DNA of 64,000 nucleotides. Source: Arbacia lixula. Its lineage: Eukaryota; Echinodermata; Echinoidea; Arbacioida; Arbaciidae. This document shows positions 33,808-44,890 of the stretch, piece after piece. Under the pieces are notes generated by a model, which saw nothing but the letters and a program-made list of their open reading frames with translations, ran no database searches and was not told the origin of the DNA. Where the stretch lies: positions 9,719,325 through 9,783,324 of the forward strand of contig OZ022589.1 in assembly GCA_963669155.1 (NCBI GenBank). Direction: 5' to 3'. Both the position numbers and the translations under genes were made by a program. Each line of letters begins with the position of its first letter. The first letter of the stretch is position 1.

Positions 33808-35075
33808 TGTTCCCCATCCCCCGTCCTGGGGAAAGGGGAGCACGTGAAGACATTCATTGACATAATTTGCCTCTAAAATAGGAACATACCATTTTTCTAG
33901 TTGAATGGTTTGTTTCCGAGAGGCGCTCAATCCATTTCTCGTATTTATCAAGAAAATATCGTTTATGTCGTTTTAAACTATCCATTTGCATGACGTGAGT
34001 AATGACAGTTTTCAAATGCAATATAGCTTTTACGTTGTACTAATTTCATAAATCAAATCAATAATGCACTTTTAAAAGAAAATGGAACCCTGAAAATCAA
34101 TTGATTAAACGCAAACAAATCAGAGAACCAGGTTGGTAAAAGTTTGAGAAAACTGAAACATTCATAAGAAAGATAATGAAAACCATAATTATTAGCTCTG
34201 ATTCCTGGTCGCTAAGCTTCGTTATCATCTGCATTGGTCCGAAAATACGCCGGCCTACTCAACTGTATATAGCTTTGCCATTGTTCGTGTGTTCCATTTG
34301 TTAAGAAGCCAATAACCACACGAATATACGCTTATCTTCCTTACATTTAGAGAGCATATTTACTAAGTTAGTGAATAAGATATTTAAGCACAAATATCTT
34401 CCATTTATGTGTTGAGTTTTTCCCAAACATTTGCTAATCTATTTGTCTGCTTTTATTGAGGTCAACTTTAGAAGTGTTTAATTCTCATTTAACATTCCAA
34501 ATTGTGACTTTGACTTGTTGCGCATGTCGTAAAGTCAAATAAATTTGAAAACGAGTCTACCTATATGAAGCCTTATTCTTATTCTAAGAGAGCGGTAGGG
34601 GAAAATCCCATACCCTGGTAAATGTATTAATTTCCGTGTAATGCAGATCATTTCCATGATAGTTGCAAAATGACAAGCTCTTCAAACACAAAATGAAAAT
34701 ACTGGATTGGATGTGTGATACATTCAGCCCAGTGCTGATTCAAAAACAAACATTTATGATGGGCTTGGGGTTAGGATGGCAGAAGTAATTGTCTCTGCTC
34801 CCCTACGGGGATGATTGTGATCCATTTTGACTGCTGCTGCCATCAAGCATCGCCAAGGGAACGTTATATCATTAAGGTAATGGAGCAGGAAGTTCGAACG
34901 AGCAACCACACCCCCTTTTATGTGTCTCCATTCTTTAACGCATGTCCTCTGGTTTAATTTCTCTACACACATACCCGCACGCATGCACACACGCATCATA
35001 CACACACTCACATACAGACATACGTATACATTCATATAACATACCCGAATATACGTATAATTACATACATACATA

Positions 35076-35683
35076 CAGTTGAGGCCAAATGGAATTCAGT
35101 GAAATTTGTTCGCTTGCCAAAACATCGTTAAATTTACTACATATGCAGAAATATAAATACTGTCATCATGGTCATGACGAATTTTGTATCAAATGAAAGA
35201 GCGTACTAAGCTCTTTCATATGATGCAGTTGGGATTAAATCAGATTTCAGGTGGAATTTTCTTTGAAGAAAAAAAGTAAATATTCGTGCCGAATTTATTC
35301 TATTGTTTGTTATTATATTTTCAAACATCGTTTCATAGAAATATGCAAATGTCAAATCTATGATTCATATTACATTTGATATCATATGTCACCACTGAAA
35401 AAATGGTAATCTGAAATGTTTGTGTTCACAAGTAACTAGCACAAATATGAAATGTTTTTGTCAAGGTTTATTTTTAATTTGTCTAAAAATTTAAGATTTG
35501 GGGGGAGAAGATGACACCTAAATATTTTCCAGCTCCTGATGACAAAGCAATGTGATGAAGGGGAATGACATTCATTTGTTTAATATCAAATTCGTCATGA
35601 GATGCAGTAAACATTATAATGTTTGACAAGTGTCAACTTTTCTTCGAATTTTCTGGGTGTATGTCAACTTCTGGCCTCAACTG
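35076..35683. mobile_element. Tc1-like element E, full copy, 608 bp
   Basis: The ends CAGTTGAGGCC... and ...GGCCTCAACTG are inverted and flanked by TA on both sides, the hallmark of Tc1/mariner insertion. The end sequence closely resembles those of Tc1-type fish transposons such as Sleeping Beauty. There is no transposase; the interior is partly palindromic (GACGAATTTTGTATCAAA against its complement on the right). It sits inside a TACA repeat. Confidence 0.9.
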
Positions 35684-35689
35684 TACATG

Positions 35690-35724
35690 CATACATACAT
35701 ACATACATACATACATACATACAC
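35690..35724. repeat. (CATA)n microsatellite interrupted by element E
   Basis: CATA units on the right of the Tc1-like element continue the TACATACATACA on its left (35,062-35,075), so the element landed in a TA of this array. Confidence 0.9.
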
Positions 35725-35908
35725 ATAATGCCTCCAAACAGTCATATTGTGCATACGTAAATGTATACACACATCGCTCACCTTCTCTATGAACAGTTTA
35801 TAGTCCTTCAACATAATACGCCACGATACATCCCCAAACCAACACACTCTTCACTATTAAACACCTGGATGTGACTGCATCCAGACCGAACTTAATCTTT
35901 CTCAACGG

Positions 35909-36090
35909 ATAATAATAATAGTAATAATAATAATACTAATGATAATAATAATAATAATAATGATAATAATAATAATAATAATGATAATAATAACAATAAT
36001 AATAAACAAAATAAAATAAAAAAAATAAAAATAATAGTACTAACAATAATGATAATAATAATAATGTAATAATAATAATAATAATAATAA
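35909..36090. repeat. (TAA)n microsatellite with retroposon-like flank
   Basis: TAA units are interrupted by TGA, CAA and AAAT. The right flank (GGCTTTTATTTAGCGCTTTC) resembles a reverse-oriented LINE or SINE 3' end with a TTA tail. Confidence 0.9.
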
Positions 36091-37235
36091 CATATGATAC
36101 TTCTACTATTCATAATATTTTTCGTAATCGGCTTTTATTTAGCGCTTTCCTAGTACGAAGTACTAGCCATATGGCTCGATATTTACACTGGCTTATGCAG
36201 CCAAGTATGTAGCGCTAGAAGCTAATTGATCCAATCAGATAAGGAATAATATTTCTGCAACGGTGCCCTGTTGCGTACTGTGACCTCCGGTCTCTAAGCT
36301 ATACGTTTCGGACGACCCGTCCAAAACCTATTCCTCCCCTTCCTTGGTAGGGGTAACGCCATTCTGTGTTTCATAATCCGGGCTCTTCTCACGAGCAAGA
36401 AAATCGAGTGTGCGGCTCTATGAACCAGCCACTTATTAGTTTGTGACAATCGTAATTCATTAAAATCAGCATTATGACCAAATCTTTGGATTGGGCATAG
36501 CATAAATAACTTTATTTGTTATTTACCTTAACCAGAGGGGTGATTTCATTGGCTTTGGCTCCTTCCTCTGATCGGAACATTTCTACATTTATGTTGTTAT
36601 TTGTGTTGTGTTGTTTACCAGTGTAGGCAGATAGAAGAAGTAGGTTTTCAACTGGAACGAACTAGCATACACTAGCAAATATAATCATTTGCAAGTTACA
36701 TCATGTAATTCACCCTCTCGGTCCCATAGGTTACAAAATGTGTTATAATTGACATGGGAATGTTACTGTTTGGTACCGATCAGTCTAATTCGTAGACAAA
36801 CATGAATTGTGACATTGATATGTTGGTTATTGTAAGTGAGCAAGTTCCTCAGAGTGTGATTGAAATCAAGATCTGTCTGTATGAGTGTCATCAAAGCGCT
36901 CAAATTCGCTCACATAATGAAAAATATGCATGGTTTCCGTTATTGACCATTTGCATAGTTTTCAAAGGGGAATATTAGTCATTGAAATGTTAGCATTAAT
37001 GTTTTCCACCACTTGAATCATTGGCAATTTGGGATATTGTTATAGCGGGCATGTTCACACGGCCGGAATCACTGAAAAGGTTTCTGTTGCAATTTGTGGG
37101 AGGTAAGTTCGTATATTGACTGCACTAAAAAAGGATATGCATCATTTATACCTGTGCATTTTATTCATCTTTAGAACCACGTATTTCCACATACACCTCA
37201 ATCACAAAAATACAAAATTGAGATTTTAAAAGACC

Positions 37236-37393
37236 ATGGCCCCATCGCATGAAACTTACCATTAATGGTAGCTCTGCCATCAATGGTAACTTCCATGGTA
37301 ATGCACGAGAGCCAATCAAATTCACGGTTCCATAGAAGTTGCCTTTGATAGCAAAGTTACCATCAATGGTAAGTTTTATGCGGCAGGGCCCAT
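37236..37393. mobile_element. Inverted-repeat element with ACCATTAATGGTA arms
   Basis: The left arm has GGCCCCATCGCATGAAACTT then ACCATTAATGGTA. The right arm has ACCATCAATGGTAAGTTTTA then TGCGGCAGGGCCCAT. Total about 158 bp. Additional ACCAT.AATGGTAACT copies inside make it multiply palindromic. Confidence 0.75.
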
Positions 37394-37397
37394 ATTC

Positions 37398-37535
37398 TTC
37401 TTCTTTGACGGATTTTCAGCATTTTCAACATTGAAGAAACATTATGAGGCAATGTTTGAAACTTCACTGATATGTTTCTTTAATGTTTCTGCTTTTATTG
37501 AAACCAACTGGAGTTCAGGGTAGACTATCCCTATA
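37398..37535 (-). mobile_element. Element B, arm, reverse orientation
   Basis: TTGACGGATTTTCAGC, TGATATGTTTCTTTAATGTT, TCTGCTTTTATTGAAACCAA and TTCAGGGTAGACTATCCCTA are the complement of the arm at 17,799. It directly abuts the element ending at 37,393. Confidence 0.7.
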
Positions 37536-37854
37536 ATGGTCAATGGTCCCATTCATATTGTTTTCGTGTCTCGGCGGCCTTTGTTTTCACTATAGAGGAC
37601 TGAAGTGTGACGTCATTTGAGCTTTAAGACAACTGGTTCTAAACTATGCGGGTAGAGCAAGCAGCGGTGATCACAGTGGGGACTCTCAATGAAGGTGCCC
37701 AATCCTGTATCCCGCTAGATAATATCGGTCCGCTAATCCTCTAACTGGAGTGATTTTGTTTAGAACGAGTTGTTTTGACAACATGCTCTTATGACGACAC
37801 CACTTCGGTACTCTGTTAGGTTGGACGAAGGAAGTGACGTCACTCTGCATCGGC

Positions 37855-37975
37855 CTAAACCACTGACCTCCACTTTAGTGGAAGTCACTGATCTGTTAGT
37901 GGGGAGATCAGTGGTGGAAGTCAGAGGCCGAAACACTGATCTCTCCACTTTATAGTGGAGAGATCAGTGGGCCTA
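37855..37975. repeat. Cluster of CACTGATCTCTCCACT hairpins
   Basis: Variants of CACTGACCTCCACT and its complement occur five times in 110 bp. The best is a perfect hairpin with 16-bp arms at 37,934-37,949/37,954-37,969 and loop TTAT. The cluster is bordered by GGCCTAAAC on both sides. Confidence 0.85.
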
Positions 37976-38114
37976 AACAGGGACTTTCTCCACCAGACCA
38001 AGAGATGGCGCTAAACTAAAAGTTATTGAAATTATTCAAGCCCTCACAGGCCAAGATGGCGCTGTGAAGCCGGCATGGTACTCAAATAGTGCGCCCTAAA
38101 TTGCAGGAAACTCT

Positions 38115-38560
38115 TCAAAATCGTTCTTGTGCATTGACACAGCGTGTCTCAGTAGCAGTTAGCCGGTACCAGTGAAAATTGCAACTGCGCACAGCGAGCG
38201 GCGCATGAACTAAGCTCGCAAGACAGCGAGCGGCAATCGCAACGATTTGTCTTGATAAGAGGCGGTGTGCGAGCAACAGCGTCTCAATACGCGCAATCAT
38301 GCGAACAACAACGAGCTAAAGCGAGCTCAAGTGGGTGGGAAACGCAGCTCTAGGCAGTGACACGCGCTCCTAAAGAAAGGGATGCGAATTATCGCGTATT
38401 ACTGCGCTAAACTCGCTGTCGCACATTCTTGCTCGCATTCGCTGGTTTCCACTCGTAGGCGATTTGACAATGTGCTTGCTTGCTAGAGTTATGACAAATT
38501 TAAAACTAGCGAGTGACGAGTGCAGACCTATGCGCTGGTATGCCCATTGAGTACATAGTA
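38115..38560. other. CpG-dense segment with GCGAGC motifs
   Basis: Repeated GCGAGC, GCTCGC and CTCGCT words are far denser than in the AT-rich flanks. No open frame here is convincing. It may be a diverged DNA transposon with repeated subterminal motifs, or a regulatory island. Confidence 0.4.
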
Positions 38561-38914
38561 AGCTCTTAGTATAATGCTTCATTGGGTATATCTGCCTACG
38601 TCTGCGTTAGGGCAATACGCAATAATATATTTTTATTACAATGACAACAATCAACGATTTTTTTTTTCTATTCGACATTTCATTATATATGGTTTAGCTA
38701 TTAATTCAAAGGGAAAAAGTTGTTAATTCTTGTTTTCTCCATGGTATCCGATTTCCATTAAGTTATGCTAAAATAAACAATTATAAAAAAAAATGTGTTG
38801 TTTTGTTGTTACTAAAGAGAAACATTGTCAAGCGAAAGGTTTTAGTTTTTTCACATAAAAAAATATATGTTTACTTAGAACGTATTATATATTACATAAT
38901 CTCTATATACTTTC

Positions 38915-39107
38915 ATTCGGGGTCCACTGTACACAAGCCCTGCTTCTTTTTGGACCCCTCCACAAAAAAATAATATTTCTATGAACGAATTGTGTTTATT
39001 ATTTCTTGTTTGTTATTTACATTAATTGAATCTGAACCTGATGCGTGCATTTTGTTGTTGTTCTTTGTGGAAAAATAAAATTGAATCTTGAATTGAATCT
39101 TGAATAC
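38915..39107 (+). mobile_element. Probable LINE 3' end with TTGAATC tail
   Basis: GGGGTCCACTGTACACAAGC, CTTTTTGGACCCC, then AAAAATAAAATTGAATCTTG and a second TTGAATCTTGAA. The layout is that of a non-LTR 3' UTR and tail. No coding part remains. Confidence 0.45.
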
Positions 39108-39338
39108 GCAAGCCAAATACGCAAAGGTCTGACGGTAGCATAGGAGGTCACATCGTTTCTTATTCGAATAACATTTGTGTTTGTTAAATAATCCTAAGGG
39201 TAAATCCATGAAGTCAAGCTAATTAGAAACGGTAAAATTAATGACGGGACTATTTTGGAAATGTAATGGCTTGTGGGTCACGTGACTATTGTGGGCGCGT
39301 AGTTTGGTGTCTAGAAAACTAGTTAATGTGGTTTGGTA

Positions 39339-39446
<108 letters not shown>

Positions 39447-40484
39447 GTGTGTGCGTGTATGTGTTTGAGAGATAGGAAGAGATTTAGTAGGCGATGAGAA
39501 AATGAGAATAGAAAGGCGGGGGTGAATTTGTTTACCCATCTCATTCACGAAACACCCTCGCTGCAAAATGTGTAAACATACAATAATTTAAGAATATATA
39601 TTTATTTAATTAAAAAATGTATCAATATTATTGCAACAATTCGATTCTGCACGATAACTCTTCCATGTATTACAAAATCATGGAACAGCGATATAAGTAC
39701 ATTTAGTCATACAAAAATACAATACTAACTTAGATATACGTGAAACATGTATTGAAATATGTGAAGAATGTTGGAAAATGAATGAATGACAGCTCCTTTC
39801 ATTACCAAAATTTACTGTCCGTAATTTTAAAACACATTAATTTCCAAAGACTGCATTCGCTTTGTAAGCACAAATCCCGTAGAGCAGTACTTGGTCTGGA
39901 AGACAAGGGGGTTTATAGCAATTAGTGAATCATCACTGCTTGCTTTTTGGCAACACCGTTTTCGTCAACAAGGAAGCGATTGTTTTACATATGATATGGC
40001 ATCATATAATTCAATAGACCTGATAGAAATCAGGTTTCCGTCGGGTAAAAAAAAAATCATAATCGAGATGCCTTTCTCAATAGTTTGTCTAGTTGAAATA
40101 TGTGAGCCGCATTATTTCACATGACATCTTCCAAGTTGTGTTTGTCAATCATCATATGAAAGCAATTTCCGCTCAGATCCAAGTTAAGAACACAAACATA
40201 AATTGTGGAGGACTTGTTTGTGCACTAGTGGTGAAATGATGGGTCCCTTCATCACGTGATCACGAGTCTCGTTCTCGATTGGTTTAAGATCACGTGCACG
40301 ACTCGCTTCTAAATTATAGTCAACATGGACATGATGAACGTGAAAACACGAAACGTGACATATTAGGCATCATAAATCAACCATTTGACACCTTTGAATC
40401 AAGCTGATATGGACGCATCATCAAGACGACGGACGTCAACACCTTTACGTGCAGGCTTGATGACTATTCATCAATTACCGGTAA

Positions 40485-40915
40485 CATCATTATATTAATC
40501 CTTTGAATAAATATTTAGATTTGCTCTTTTTTGATGAATCAGGACAAACGGGTGTGTATCAGATAATTCATTCAGATCACAAACTTTTTGTGAATTATAT
40601 TTCACAATCCAGTAGCAAACTACAATCAAAGTGTAAGCTATTATTCATGACGCTCCTGGCAGAAAAGACCCAGTAGGTTGACATGGGTGACACACAATGA
40701 GCATTGCTGTACTCTGCATTTTTTCTGATAAACACAATTTTGGAGGATCTAATTTGTCAAAAGGAGAACATCTTGTGAAATATTTAAAAGACAATTACAA
40801 AAATATTGATAAAATCCGTCACAAAATCTGCTCCCAAAACGTTGACATATTTTGATCTAATCATGTCGAAAGTTCAGTTGATTCTACGTTTTTGTATCAA
40901 AATCATTTTTTAAAA
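40485..40915. mobile_element. Element C, full copy, about 430 bp
   Basis: The left end ATTATATTAATCCTTTGAAT and right part TTAAAAGACAATTACAAAAA / TTGATAAAATCCGTCACAAA are diverged inverted arms. The core has GTGTATCAGATAATTCATTC, TTCACAATCCAGTAG and GTTGACATGGGTGACACACA, shared with 17,140 and 46,430. Non-coding. Confidence 0.7.
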
Positions 40916-41135
40916 GTGTAAAATGTGTATTTTAACACCTAGTATTAACCAAGGATGGTAAGATAAGATGGAATACCAACATCCGTTTGATAAGTGCAGA
41001 TCCATTGTTCTCTTCTTTGAGTGACAAACATTTTCTCTTTGATCCCATGTTCGATGACGTCGATTCTCTAAATGAGTTCTGCCTGGATTTGACACATAAA
41101 CCAAATAGGAAGCGCAGAAGATGGAAGGTAAATAT

Positions 41136-41300
41136 ACTCACTCAAGATGCTTGCGCAATTGTGACATGTAAAACGTACAACGAATCCATACATTAATCAA
41201 GCAATGATGTTGCAATAAGGTAAACAAAAACCTAAATGTTATTCCTTGGTGCAAAAGAAAAGTATTGTTCCGGTATGTATTCCATAGAAAATTTGCAGTT
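41136..41300 (-). repeat. Dispersed repeat S, copy 2
   Basis: On the minus strand ATGGAATACATACCGGAACA, TTTGTTTACCTTATTGCAAC and TACATGTCACAATTGCGCAA match the copy at 27,625 with moderate divergence. Confidence 0.5.
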
Positions 41301-42617
41301 TCTATAAGATATTTTGCTCTTACATAATTATGTAATATGAAAAACGTGCCCAGTCGCGCCTGAACTAGCATTTTCATTTAGAAAAGTGTCTTATTTCGTA
41401 ATTGCTTCTCCGTTCCCATTAATTTCATAACAAAAACTTCGTGACAGAACTACCAGTTCATCAGCGAAAGCTGATATGTATGAATGTGTAGGAATAAGCA
41501 TGACCTATTGGAAAATCCAGGTGAATATGACGCAATCGCGTATGCATCATAATGTTTAGAGCAGCTGTCAGTCATTACTATTGAGTGGCGGAACCAAACC
41601 TTATTCAAAGGGATGGATATCCATATCTATAAACATCCTTGGTACATGTATATCAAGTACAGGACCCGACAATAAAAACTTAATGAAAAAAAAAAAGTAC
41701 AGAACCCGTGGCCGGGCTGGCCTGGACCTCTGCTACTTAACATCAGTAAACGAGAACTGTGGATTTAACAGTATGCCGCCATCTACCGTCACAAAATGAA
41801 TATGTGTTTGTGGTTCTTCTTGATAAAGTGCTAGAACGGCTCACATACCTGTCCTAAATTGCCCTTTTGTCATGTTTCTCCTGCACTGTCTTAGCGGGGA
41901 GAAAACTCACGTTACCTTCAAAATGGCAATTACACCTCTTCTTGTGGATTTCGGTAACTCCGTGTAGTCACGGTGTCATTACGTTTGCAGTAATACATAG
42001 AACCAAAAGCATCATATAGACGCGCAGAGTTACAGATAACAGTCTGAGCATCCATATTTAGGATTAAAGAGATTGGTGGTAAAAGCAGTGAGTGTGCAAA
42101 GGCCGAGCTAAGGCTTGGGTTCGGAATTAATTTGTAGATAATGAAACGGCTTTTACGATTGCTGAATCAGGAATGGAATACACATAATCATTACGGGTTT
42201 GCTATAGATTTGTGATTACCAGACAAGTTCATAATGGACGCAATTCTTTGTACTAGGGTATTGAAAAGGTTTTAAAAGGAAGGTCTCAGAATTACTGTGA
42301 GTGTTCTTTCTTCGTTTGGTGTGATATCATTAACACATTACGAGTTTTTTTGTATTATGTTTGTATCCTAGAAGCAGTATTTTCGAGTCTTAGAGGAAAA
42401 GATATTTCTAAATTTCGACCCATGACGCCATATTGTGTTGTAGGCTATACACATTGTGACTGAGATTTAGGGATCATTCTCAAAACGATCAAACACCTCA
42501 AAACATTTCAATATTTGCACCGCTGGTTGCATGATATTCTCAAACCACATGAACCACGTTCTCTGTTCAAAGTTCGTATACAGTACTCTGGTGATTATGA
42601 AAGAACAACAGCTGTCA

Positions 42618-43832
42618 TCACACTCGTACTGATCTTTGCGATCGGTATCGCGACCTCGAGCGCTTGCTTCGCCAGCTTCCGTCTGGGATCCTATCAAAGC
42701 GACAGGACAGGATATTCTTAAAGACGCCCTTGAAGTTCGGGTGCCTGGAGGCGTAGATGAACGGGTTGATGCAGGAGTTGAAAAGAAGAATGAGCGACAC
42801 CCAGGGGATGGCTGGATCGCTGGACGGGATAAAAGTTGCTATGGTGGCGGGCAAGACACACATCAGAAACGCGCAGACGACAATAAAGAGGTTTTTGGTG
42901 ATCTCTACCTGTTGCTTGCGCACGCGCTTGGCGCGCTTTCGCTCCAAAGAGATGATAGTTGCCAGGCCATTGGCTGCCGCAGCGCCGTTCTGCCCCACGT
43001 CGTACTCGTTCGAGTTCCCGCTGCTGTCGTTGGGCGATGCGGGCAGACCCATCTGTTGCGCCGATCGCGAGAGTCGATACTGGCTCGGGGAAATCGCCCC
43101 CGTGGTACAAGTGACGTCAGACATGCCGTCGATACTCCGCGAGCGATACAGCTGCCGATTGTGACTGCGGACATGGAGGTAAATGCGAGCATAGCAGGCG
43201 AGGATGAGAACAACCGCTGGAGCCAGGACGGACAGTCCGCCCAGTAGGCTGAGGTAGTCTGCGTTCTTGTGTGATGTATCCTGGCTGCACACCTTGTACT
43301 TGAACGAGTAGCCGAGATCTCCCAACCCCGACTGCGTCCCGACGGTAATCATGAGGATGGGATACACCCAGGAGAAGAGAACCATCAGGCCAACATGGAG
43401 AGGATTGTAGATCTTGATGTACGACGCGGGCTTGTGCGTGATCAGAAAATAACGATTGAAGGCGATCAGCGTGAGCGAGATCGCGCTCGAGCCGAGGCAT
43501 GTCAAGGACAGTGCGGCGATGGACACGCATACGAAGTCTGAGAACGGAGAGCCATTGAACGTGTAGAGGGTGACGACGTGGAACCACAGCAGTGCCGTCA
43601 ACGCGATGTCGGCGGAGGCAAGGTTGATCACGAAAACGTTCGTGGTCGTCTGGAGTCGCCGGGACAGTGCAACGGCGAGGATGACTAGGGCATTGCCGAG
43701 AAAGCTGACGATGGATATAGCAACTAGCAGAGAAGCCAGCAGTACACGGTGCGATGCGGTATAAAACTCGAATTCTACTTCAATGTCATTTTCGACACTC
43801 GTCGTGCTTGGTGCATTGATTATAACCCCCAT
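42618..43832 (-). CDS. Rhodopsin-family GPCR, NRY type
   Basis: This is a single-exon gene of 404 residues. The start at 43,832 has a good context (AAAATGG), and an in-frame TAG lies ten codons before it. Seven membrane helices are visible: TM1 about 30-57 with GN (46-47), TM2 66-90 with ASAD (D75), TM3 100-128 from C102 to N126-R127-Y128, TM4 145-166 (W155), TM5 193-221 (P205), TM6 313-336 (P328) and TM7 343-361 with N356-P-F-I-Y360. C102 and C182 would form the usual disulfide. N126-R-Y replaces D/E-R-Y, and V326 replaces the toggle tryptophan of C-W-x-P. An NRY motif and the loop style resemble the melatonin-receptor and Tre1/moody/GPR84 groups. The third inner loop is long (about 90 residues), serine-rich then basic. 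The tail has C377 and an RS-rich end. No sequon is seen in the N-terminus. The ligand is unknown. Confidence 0.92.
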   Translation of the reverse strand: MGVIINAPSTTSVENDIEVEFEFYTASHRVLLASLLVAISIVSFLGNALVILAVALSRRLQTTTNVFVINLASADIALTALLWFHVVTLYTFNGSPFSDFVCVSIAALSLTCLGSSAISLTLIAFNRYFLITHKPASYIKIYNPLHVGLMVLFSWVYPILMITVGTQSGLGDLGYSFKYKVCSQDTSHKNADYLSLLGGLSVLAPAVVLILACYARIYLHVRSHNRQLYRSRSIDGMSDVTCTTGAISPSQYRLSRSAQQMGLPASPNDSSGNSNEYDVGQNGAAAANGLATIISLERKRAKRVRKQQVEITKNLFIVVCAFLMCVLPATIATFIPSSDPAIPWVSLILLFNSCINPFIYASRHPNFKGVFKNILSCRFDRIPDGSWRSKRSRSRYRSQRSVRV

Positions 43833-44338
43833 TTTCCGAGCACCAGACTTTCCAAACTTCACCTAAATTGTATACTTCGTTCCCTTAAACATCAAGCCAG
43901 CTATTCCTCACCAAGTCGCAAGGGTCTTCTCCACAACAAATCACATTCCCGATCAATCGCTCAATTGACCGTCCTCAAACAGCTCGGATTTCGTATCAAT
44001 GGACTGATTAAATACTTCCAGAGCAAGACACATCCGAAGTTGGCACCCGCTCAAGAACAGCTCCGATGACTTGATTGTTGATTTATCTATTCCTGACCAG
44101 TTCTGTGATTGTTGGTGTATCACTCCAATCACCCTCTTGCGAGCCCGGAAGTGGGGCTCAAATGGGTAGCGTCTTTGCTCATCAGCCCGAGCACTTCCCT
44201 GCTGATGTCTCTCGGCGTAATTGACGCATCCTTCCTCGTGGAGCCTGCCAGCTAGCTAGGACGTCGAGCAGCTCGAGTTGCCTCGATGCATCACATCGAT
44301 CACGGCTCCTAGTTCAGCTGTCACAGCCGATGTCAAAC
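43833..44338 (-). other. Probable 5' UTR part of the GPCR exon
   Basis: On the minus strand, a strong pyrimidine tract ends in CCATGTTACAG just before 44,338. This would make a 506-nt leader continuous with the GPCR coding sequence, so the gene probably has an upstream non-coding exon. The leader is GC-richer than the flanks at 44,100-44,340. A second possible acceptor (CAATTTAG) sits at 43,863 just before the ORF. Which one is used cannot be told from sequence alone. Confidence 0.4.
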
Positions 44339-44612
44339 CTGTAACATGGATAAGACAAGACAAGGAAACGGTGAATGAAAGGAAGTTAAGGGGGAAGTGT
44401 CGTTAATTTTTTTTCCGGTGTACTTAGCTATTCGTTAACTCTTAATGTGAAAGTGTGGCATTTTCCCACCAGTAATACACGGTTTTATATAAGAGTGAGA
44501 AAAGAGCGCTGTCTATATCTCTTCTTCATTCAAAATGAATAATCAAAATAAACGTGGTAATACTTATTTTAATGGAAATGTGTCACAATGAATCCATATG
44601 GTTGGAAGTACT

Positions 44613-44797
44613 GGGGGTGTTTCACCAAGATGTTCGTAAGTTACGAACGACTTTACGAACGACTGGTGATCCCTTCTTGTGCTAAATGCGATACCACACT
44701 TTGTTAATTGAGAATCACATATTTTAGCACAATAAGGGGTCACCAGTCGTTCGCAAAGTCGTTCGTAACTTACGAACATCTTGGTGAAACACCACCC
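44613..44797. mobile_element. Element F, short copy, 185 bp
   Basis: The ends are GGGGTGTTTCACCAAGATGT and its complement, with the arms continuing as TCGTAAGTTACGAACGACTT. Almost the whole element folds back on itself. Confidence 0.88.
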
Positions 44798-44847
44798 AGG
44801 TCACAAGATTAAACATCGCTATGAAATGTGCGCGCGCCTGTATGTGC

Positions 44848-44890
44848 GTGCGTGTGTGTGTGTGTGTGTGTGTGTTCGTGTGTGTGTTTG
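44848..44890. repeat. GT microsatellite
   Basis: GT units interrupted by CG and TC. Confidence 0.9.

Noticed and set aside
33480-33951. Open frames of 60-127 codons on both strands
   Set aside because: Translations of the CT microsatellite; the non-repeat ends show no domain.
42636-43247. 203-codon open frame on the plus strand and smaller frames within the GPCR
   Set aside because: They overlap the GPCR in antisense or shifted frames; only the minus-strand frame gives seven membrane helices and conserved motifs.
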